A program made the translations under genes and the position numbers. From Liolophura sinensis (taxonomy: Eukaryota > Mollusca > Polyplacophora > Chitonida > Chitonidae): DNA of 64,000 bases. Within the stretch, counting starts at the first letter, position 1; each line of letters starts with the position of its first letter. This document shows positions 58,231 through 64,000 of this stretch, in pieces. The notes beneath the pieces are model-generated. The model was not told where the DNA came from, did not search any database, and saw only the letters and a list, made by a program, of their open reading frames with translations. The DNA lies in NCBI RefSeq assembly GCF_032854445.1, contig NC_088295.1, forward strand, positions 18,649,385-18,713,384, given 5' to 3'.

Positions 58231-59427
58231 CATCGTTTTAATGTGATTGTATGTTAAATGTGTTGACAACACAGCACTTTGAGTAATTCTAGACCAGTGA
58301 CGTCTAAAATATTGCATTTAACATCACTGCATATATTTTTTTTACATATTCTGCTTAAACCAGGGTGCTAGAGGGCATATAATTTGCTACTCTTTAAGCA
58401 TTTTCAACAACAGTTAGAATAAAACCATAACTGGGGTAAACTGTCAAGAGGTCGTATTTCACCGGTTACGTGTAACCTTTTGTCAGGTATCACTGTCGTC
58501 GCTGCTCTGGTTTTACTCTCTCTGCTGTACGTCTTTAATTATATTCTGTTAAACACGTCATTATTTTAATTTAACATATAAATAAAGTTTAATTAATTTA
58601 ACACATAAATCATAATGAATAGCGTCAACTGTTTTGATAGCATTGTGATGGTCCTGGGACTGTGAAGTGTAATTGGTTTAACTTTGGAAGTGTTAAAGTT
58701 TTAGTAACGGTGACCTGACACAGTGATTGATCGATTTGCCAAATATAGTCCAGATAGATTTTGTATTTTCTGAGTTTTGTCATCTGTGTCTATGGACACC
58801 ATTCCCAAGTCTAAACTGAGTGTGGCCCTCAAAAAACTGGCGGTCTTGTCACAATTTAGTAAGCTGTAATTATTACTGAATAATTTGGGGTCACTTCACA
58901 CAGAACCGAGATAAATTATTGACTGAGATAAATTTACTTTACACATTGACATCCTACTAAAGACGTCTACGGTAGAAAGACAACTTGATGATTAAATTCG
59001 GATATAACCTGTTGTCTGAATCTTCTCAGTAATTAGGCTATTGAGGAAAATTATGCATACAGATATATCCCATTTACTTGGTGTTCCCTAGGTGATACAT
59101 CCGTGATGTCTCCCATGTACAGGAATTCAGTTAAAAATAAACGGTAGACAATGATCTTCCAAATGTAATTCTTATGTCGGTATTCCGCACAATTATACCA
59201 ATAACTATGAACTACAACAATATGTAAAGGACTAACGCTGGGAATAGTGGTGCATCTTCCCAGGGCGAGTCAGTAAATGATTCGTTTGCACTAAGACCCA
59301 TTTCCATCCAAATAGCGGATATATATTAAGAACATTAAACATGGTATTTCCACCAAACCGTGTTCTATCCAGCTGAACGATTGTTTGACAATGAATTCCC
59401 AAAGCAAATATTCAACTATTTCCAAAT

Positions 59428-60045
59428 GTGGACATACCAATTGTCTTACTTGTCCATCATTTGATACATCCGTCACTTTTATTTCTTCACTGTAAATGTT
59501 ATTCTGTTAATTCCTATGTTAACTTAAGTTGTATTGCCTTCAACTGTATTTACTTGGTAACATGCAAGAAGTGTGGTCAGCAGTATCTTTGGAAGAACAC
59601 TCAGAAACTACATCTACGGGTGAACGGGCACCGTAAGTCCGTGCGCAAGAAACAATTGCTAATAGGTAAGCATTTCTCTGCCTCCGACCATGACTGGGAT
59701 CATTTCTGCATTCAAATAATAGAATCGGTTTATCCATCAGCAAATGAGACCGATGTCGAATCTGAACGTAAAATCCGTGAACGTGAGCTTTTCTTGATGC
59801 TAAAGGTTGGTTCTGTCTTCCCGTATGGGTTGAATGATAACGCTATGGGAATCGGCAATGTAAAATCTAGCCAACCACACGACTCCATCATAACAAATTT
59901 ATTCAAATACAATAAACGTAGACCTCGCAGTCATGGTAGGAGGGAGTTCAATAGAAACATGATTCACAAACACGTTACAGTTAGCTATTTAGTAGGATTG
60001 TCGTATGTCACCAATAGCAGGCAGTATTATAGGCACTGCCATTGA
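59428..60045 (+). pseudogene. PLE endonuclease open frame (fragment)
   Basis: 205-codon open piece of the PLE. It holds the GIY-YIG core: IYL and the second motif QYLW (a Gly would be usual where Trp stands), the arginine in LHLRVNGHR, Cys-Cys-His-His ligands (TCKKC ... GHR ... KHF) as in other PLE endonucleases, and the YGLND block. The N-terminal Cys motif lies in a different frame just upstream, so a frameshift separates them. Confidence 0.8.
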
Positions 60046-60587
60046 ATTTGCTAAAACAGGTAATTCAAGACGTATTCAATAACATACACAATTTTAATGT
60101 TCAACCTCACCTTGTACGTCTGTGTCAAGACATATCGTATTTTCGATTGTATCGCCCAGTAACTACAATTGAAACTCAACACGATCGACTCTTTTTGAAG
60201 ATAAAGTCTTTAGACAGAACCCTTGATTTAATTAACCTACCACGCATCTTTAATTATTCCCAAGCCATCAAGGAGTTCGATTTGGCGACGTATACTTCTG
60301 GAGGCTATAACTGTGATTGTGAATCCTCAGTTTTTACCTACGACAAATGTAAACATGTCCTGACTGGTAACCTTAATATTATTAAGAATCATGATCTAAG
60401 GAATCTCTTTGTGAGAGGTCCTAAGTATAGAGAAAAGATGTTAACATTAGACCTAACATCAAAAATATCATCTCGGCGCTTGAGGAATATGTTAAAAAAT
60501 GGTCAGAACGGGAGAAAGTGGATTCTTTGGTACTTAACGGTTGGCTTGAGATTGTCAAAAGGGTTAGTTAAGCTATACACCGTCTAG
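60042..60587 (+). pseudogene. PLE linker region with CxC motif (fragment)
   Basis: 181-codon open piece starting in a frame different from the endonuclease piece. The key block is GGYNCDCESS, followed by HVLTGNLNIIKNHDLRNL and GPKYRE. It joins endonuclease and RT. Confidence 0.75.
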
Positions 60588-61010
60588 ACATTGATGGTCT
60601 ACCTAAAGTTAAACAGGTTCTGAAGGATTCCACTGTTCAAGAAACACTCGCTGACCTTCATAGTAAATTTGTCAGACAAGGCTCCTAATACTGTCATCTT
60701 TATTTGCAAGAACTATTAGCATCAAATTCTTGTTCAAGAGCTATGTACATCTACAATAACACCCACGTATTCTGCTACTACATGTACTCTGGAGGAATTA
60801 TTTAATAAACACAAAACCTTTCTTAAAGAAAGGCGCATAAATATACCCACCCGTCAAACAGAAATACCACAACTTTACTGGATTCCTAAAATGCATAAAT
60901 CCCCATACAAGGCTCGATTTATTGCGGGTTCAAGAAGTTTTACCACAAAAACTCTTGTCAACTCTACTTACGAGAGCGTTACAAGAAGTAAAGTCATTTT
61001 GGAATAAGTA

Positions 61011-61772
61011 TTGTTGTGCCAGTACAAAAACTCAGGTGTCCACTGCATGTGGATTCTTAACAACTTCAAACGTCTAATAGAAGAACTTGATGCTCATATG
61101 CATGTACCGTACAAAGACGTATCCACATGGGATTTCTCTACTCTCCATACTACGATTCCTCACAAAGATCTTATTGAATGGATATCGTCGTTAATTGTCT
61201 CGGTATTTACTAAAACAGGTCACCGTTACATTAACGTCCGAAGCAATAAGGCTTTCTTTAGTTCTACTATTTATAAAGGTTGCCATTCATGGGATGTTAC
61301 ATTATTTATTGAATTACTTGAATTTCTCATTAATAACATCTATGTGAAATTCGGAGATACCATTTACCAACAGTGCATTGGAATTCCAATGTATACCAGT
61401 TGTGCGCCTCTTTTGACAGACCTATACCTGTTTTCATATGAATACGACTATATGCAGAAAGTAATTCAAAGAAATATCTTTAAAGGGCGATCCTTTTCAT
61501 TTACCAAACGGTATATTGATGATTTACTAGTGTTAAATAATCCCTATATTGCTGAAGAGGTGAAGGAAATCTATCCGCCTTCATTGGATTTAAAGCAGAC
61601 AACAGATAGTCCTGATGGTACATCTTATTTGGATCTATATCTGTACAAAGACGAACAAGGTCTCCTTTCACGCCGCTTTTGTGACAAAACGGATAATTTC
61701 AATTTTGATATTGTAAATTATCCCTATTTGGATAGCGATATACCAAACGGTCCTGCAAATCTCACCTTGTAG
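61011..61772 (+). pseudogene. PLE reverse transcriptase open frame (fragment)
   Basis: 253-codon open piece with catalytic aspartates in WDFSTLH and YIDDLL and the later blocks SPDGTSYLDL and FNFDIVNYPYL. The upstream RT block (IPKMHKSPYKARFIAGS) lies in another frame at 60867-60935, and the C-terminal thumb-like part (about 61780-61920) follows after a frameshift. Confidence 0.85.
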
Positions 61773-62469
61773 CATTTGTCAGATCTTGCGTAAATTGTGA
61801 TGACTTTGATCTACGTCACTAGTTGTTAGTTCAAAAACTAGTTTGTCAAGGATACTCCATCAAACGCCTTCATTCTAAGTTTCTCAAATTTTACAATGAG
61901 TATAACACTCTCGTTGGCAGGTATGGACAGAGCGTTCAGAATCTCTGGTGATCTGCATTGTGATCAACCAAATAGACGGCGCTGTTATCCTTATGTACAT
62001 ACTATGTCACGTACTTGGTATATAACAACATAGATGGAGCTGGTTGCCGAGTGTAATCGTCTATCTTGTAGACAGCTTTTATACAGACCAGCATGTCATG
62101 TGTAACATCATAAATGGCGCCTCTTGTAGTATGAGATCCTTACATATTAACGGGAAAGATGTAATCGTCCGTTACTTTTGAATCACAATCTGTTCGGTTA
62201 AGGTTTGTAACGCTCGTTATTTTCGAACTGTATCTAATACCGCTTAACCTGGAGCTAGGGGCCGTAATGCCAGCCATGCTCATTATATCTGCATGATGCC
62301 TTTATGAACAGTTGCAATACCTTGTTTAATTGTTATTTGGCCTGGAACCCATTCATAGACTGCGAATTTGACCTTTGATATGGAATTCATGCCTTGAATA
62401 TCCACTGTTTGTCCGGCATCATTAAAAACTGATGACCGCTTCTCTCTTGAGTGTTACCGGCTTTATTTC

Positions 62470-62787
62470 CTATTTGTATAAGTTCTTACATAACTTTCTC
62501 TTTGGGAGCTAGTGTTAAAGGTTGTTTTGGAAATGGATCTTGCTATTATCGACATGGAACTCCCTTTACGGACTGCGGATGGTATACGAATGTCGGATAT
62601 GACGCTTATATTCATTAAGTGTAAAATAGCTATATGCAGTTAGGAATATAAGCGTCATGTCCGACATTCATATACCATTCGTAGTCCGTAAAGGGCGTTC
62701 CAAGTCGATAATCGCAAGATCCATTTCCAAAACAACGTTTAAGGCTAGCTCCCAAAGACAAAGGTATGTAAGAAATTATTCAAATAG
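62470..62787. repeat. Large hairpin, about 144-bp arms
   Basis: Arms at about 62470-62613 and 62644-62787 are inverted copies with a 30-base loop. The innermost block GTCATGTCCGACATTC on the right matches GAATGTCGGATATGAC on the left; farther out CTCCCTTTACGGACT pairs with AGTCCGTAAAGGGCG, and TTTTGGAAATGGATCTTG with CAAGATCCATTTCCAAAA. Identity is about 90 percent. No open frame. Confidence 0.92.
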
Positions 62788-62812
62788 CACCGGGAATGGG
62801 GTGGGGTGACAA

Positions 62813-63042
62813 TGTAGCTCTAGCGCTGCACAATAACCCAGGAGCCTCTCACCAATGTGGTTACAGTGAAGTTAAGTCCAGCTGGAACTGCGGTCGTTCA
62901 TGGGAAGGTCAGCCGTCAATATGTCGTTTCCTCCAGGTTGTGCACGATCTCCTTCCACCATAGTGCTGGCCACCGTACCGTCACAAATGAAATATTCTTG
63001 AGACGTCTTAAAACACCAATCCAATAGACTAATAAATAAATA
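62813..63042 (+). mobile_element. tRNA-derived SINE copy, diverged
   Basis: CACAATAACCCAGGAGCCTC, a damaged B box (GAAGTTAAGTCC), GAAATATTCTTGAGACG, AAAACACCAATCCAATAG and an AATAAATAAATA tail. Starts 25 bases after the large hairpin. Confidence 0.8.
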
Positions 63043-63589
63043 TCGTTAGCACAGCCTCCAATCTCGGAAATGCAAATAATTTTTCTAAACTGCTTATTTA
63101 TGCAACTGGGATTTGCCAAATATAAGTGAACTCGATCCAAATTTTTATTAGAAGCCAAACTTTTATTACAGGGTGAAACTGACTGAAAGAAATTCTCTAT
63201 GAAGAACCGAACCTTGATTAGAGGGTGAAATTGACTGAAACAAATTGCCCATGGAGGACTCGTCTGAAAGGACAACATAGGCACTATTAAACGCTTGGCA
63301 TCAAAATATGGGTAATTGATGAGTTCATTAGACAGTCACTGCGGAAAATGTATCCATAGCTAGTATTCCTTTTTACCTGGTATTTTATTATTGGTCATGA
63401 ATAAAGCTGATGTGCGCAGTTTGTTTGATATAGTTTGCTTGTGTTTGTGACAGTCAAGTTTCATGCCTTTAGCTTCTGACGTTTGTTTATGCTTTTTAGT
63501 TCTGATGGTTCAATGCAGAATTGGAATTTACAAAAGCCGTGGAGAGTGAAATAGCATAAGGATAAGCAATCTCTTATATTCACATCTGG

Positions 63590-63815
63590 TTATCTGTGGC
63601 CGAGAGGGTTAGCACGCCAGCGTGACCCAGGAGCGTGTCACCAATGGGGTCGCTGTGAGTTCAAGTCCAGCTCATGCTGATTTCCTATCAGGCAGTACGT
63701 GGGAAGGTCTTCCAGTAATCTGCGGATGGTGGTGGGTTTCCCTCGGGTTCTGCCCGGTTTCTTCCCACCATGGCCGCCGCCGTATAAGTGAAATATTCTG
63801 ATAAACACCAATCAA
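63590..63815 (+). mobile_element. tRNA-derived SINE copy
   Basis: TGGCCGAGAGGGTTAGC head, B box GAGTTCAAGTCC, GGATGGTGGTGGGTTTCCC, CGTATAAGTGAAATATTC and AAACACCAATC. The A-rich tail is absent. Confidence 0.9.
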
Positions 63816-63825
63816 CATCATTTTC

Positions 63826-63945
63826 GGCTCCTCCTGATATGGAAAGAGCTATATTTGTAAGGTATATCTTATCGCCTTCTCTGCCAACAGATTCCAGAAC
63901 TGTCACAACAGCTTTGAGCAACTCATGTCTGCAAAGCCTATAATA
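63826..63945 (-). other. Possible exon of a fourth receptor
   Basis: On the minus strand, after TTTGCAG, the text HELLKAVVTVLESVG followed by EGDKIYLTNIAL stays open for about 40 codons. It is placed and shaped like exon 6 of receptors A to C (LQKLLTKAFGMLFETFDS, LQRLVGKAALMVVTTTD). Similarity is weak and could be chance. Confidence 0.25.
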
Positions 63946-64000
63946 TCGATGCTTAATGGACAACTGTCCACTATAGGAGACCCCTTACTCGAGATGTAAC

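Larger units (their letters stand above)
58490..62330 (+). mobile_element. Penelope-like retroelement with N-terminal GIY-YIG endonuclease (Naiad-like)
   Basis: Degraded but nearly complete. The order of domains is: a Cys motif (KCGHTNCLTC, about 59423-59452); a GIY-YIG endonuclease with IYLVTCKKCGQQY and NGHR...KHF (59548-59680) and ERELFLMLKVGSVFPYGLN (59783-59840); a linker with CDC (60312-60320) in GGYNCDCESS; then the reverse transcriptase: IPQLYWIPKMHKSPYKARF (about 60867-60923), WDFSTLHTTIPH (61128-61163), GIPMYTSCAP, RYIDDLL (YIDD at 61512-61523), LDLKQTTDSPDGTSYLDLY and DNFNFDIVNYPYLDS. The frame is broken by several stops and shifts (for example after 60045, near 60540-60690 and 61000). 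Canonical Penelope elements have the endonuclease after the RT; the endonuclease-first order with a CxC linker defines the Naiad/Chlamys clade described from invertebrates and algae. The 5' and 3' ends are approximate. Confidence 0.87.

Noticed and set aside
59428..61772. Host telomerase or a LINE reverse transcriptase
   Set aside because: The combination of GIY-YIG endonuclease, CxC linker and RT blocks such as SPDGTSYLDL is specific to Penelope-like elements.

Overview
This is a stretch of animal nuclear genome: AT-rich, with short exons bounded by GT/AG introns, long introns, many dispersed short repeats, and no operon structure. Exon 1 of the most recognisable gene is close to vertebrate CCDC6. 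The rest looks like a marine lophotrochozoan, most likely a mollusc. That is inference from a tRNA-derived SINE ending in AAATAAAT repeats, a Penelope-like retroelement with permuted domains, and locally amplified divergent ionotropic glutamate receptors; a species cannot be named.

Layout. 1-4.3 kb (minus): fragments of an unrecognised gene whose start codon lies at 4274, head to head with CCDC6, plus two DNA-transposon-like elements. 6.55-17.7 kb (plus): a complete nine-exon CCDC6 gene (423 residues) with a long 3' UTR; its introns hold a fold-back repeat, a SINE pair, a MITE and a 1.4 kb non-coding repeat. 19.1-25.4 kb (minus): glutamate receptor A, probably a young pseudogene. 31.4-42.6 kb (minus): glutamate receptor B, 13 exons, 793 residues, apparently intact. 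43-48.5 kb: repeat-rich gap with PLE remnants, minisatellites and a pair of inverted mini-repeat arrays. 48.5-58.0 kb (plus): glutamate receptor C, 13 exons, intact except for a one-base frameshift in exon 3. 58.1-62.3 kb: a degraded Penelope-like element with endonuclease, CxC linker, then reverse transcriptase. 62.4-64 kb: a 300 bp hairpin, SINEs, and a possible trace of a fourth receptor.

The three receptors share the same exon order and the same intron phases, so they are local duplicates of one gene. All three have an unusual pore: glutamate at the position of the Q/R selectivity site, and histidine instead of asparagine in the SYTANLAAF signature of M3. They keep the ligand-binding arginine and an acidic residue in S2, so they look like real ligand-gated channels of a divergent type. 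The other strong signal is the set of small transposons with perfect target-site duplications, and the Naiad-like PLE that also seeded fragments inside and next to receptor C.
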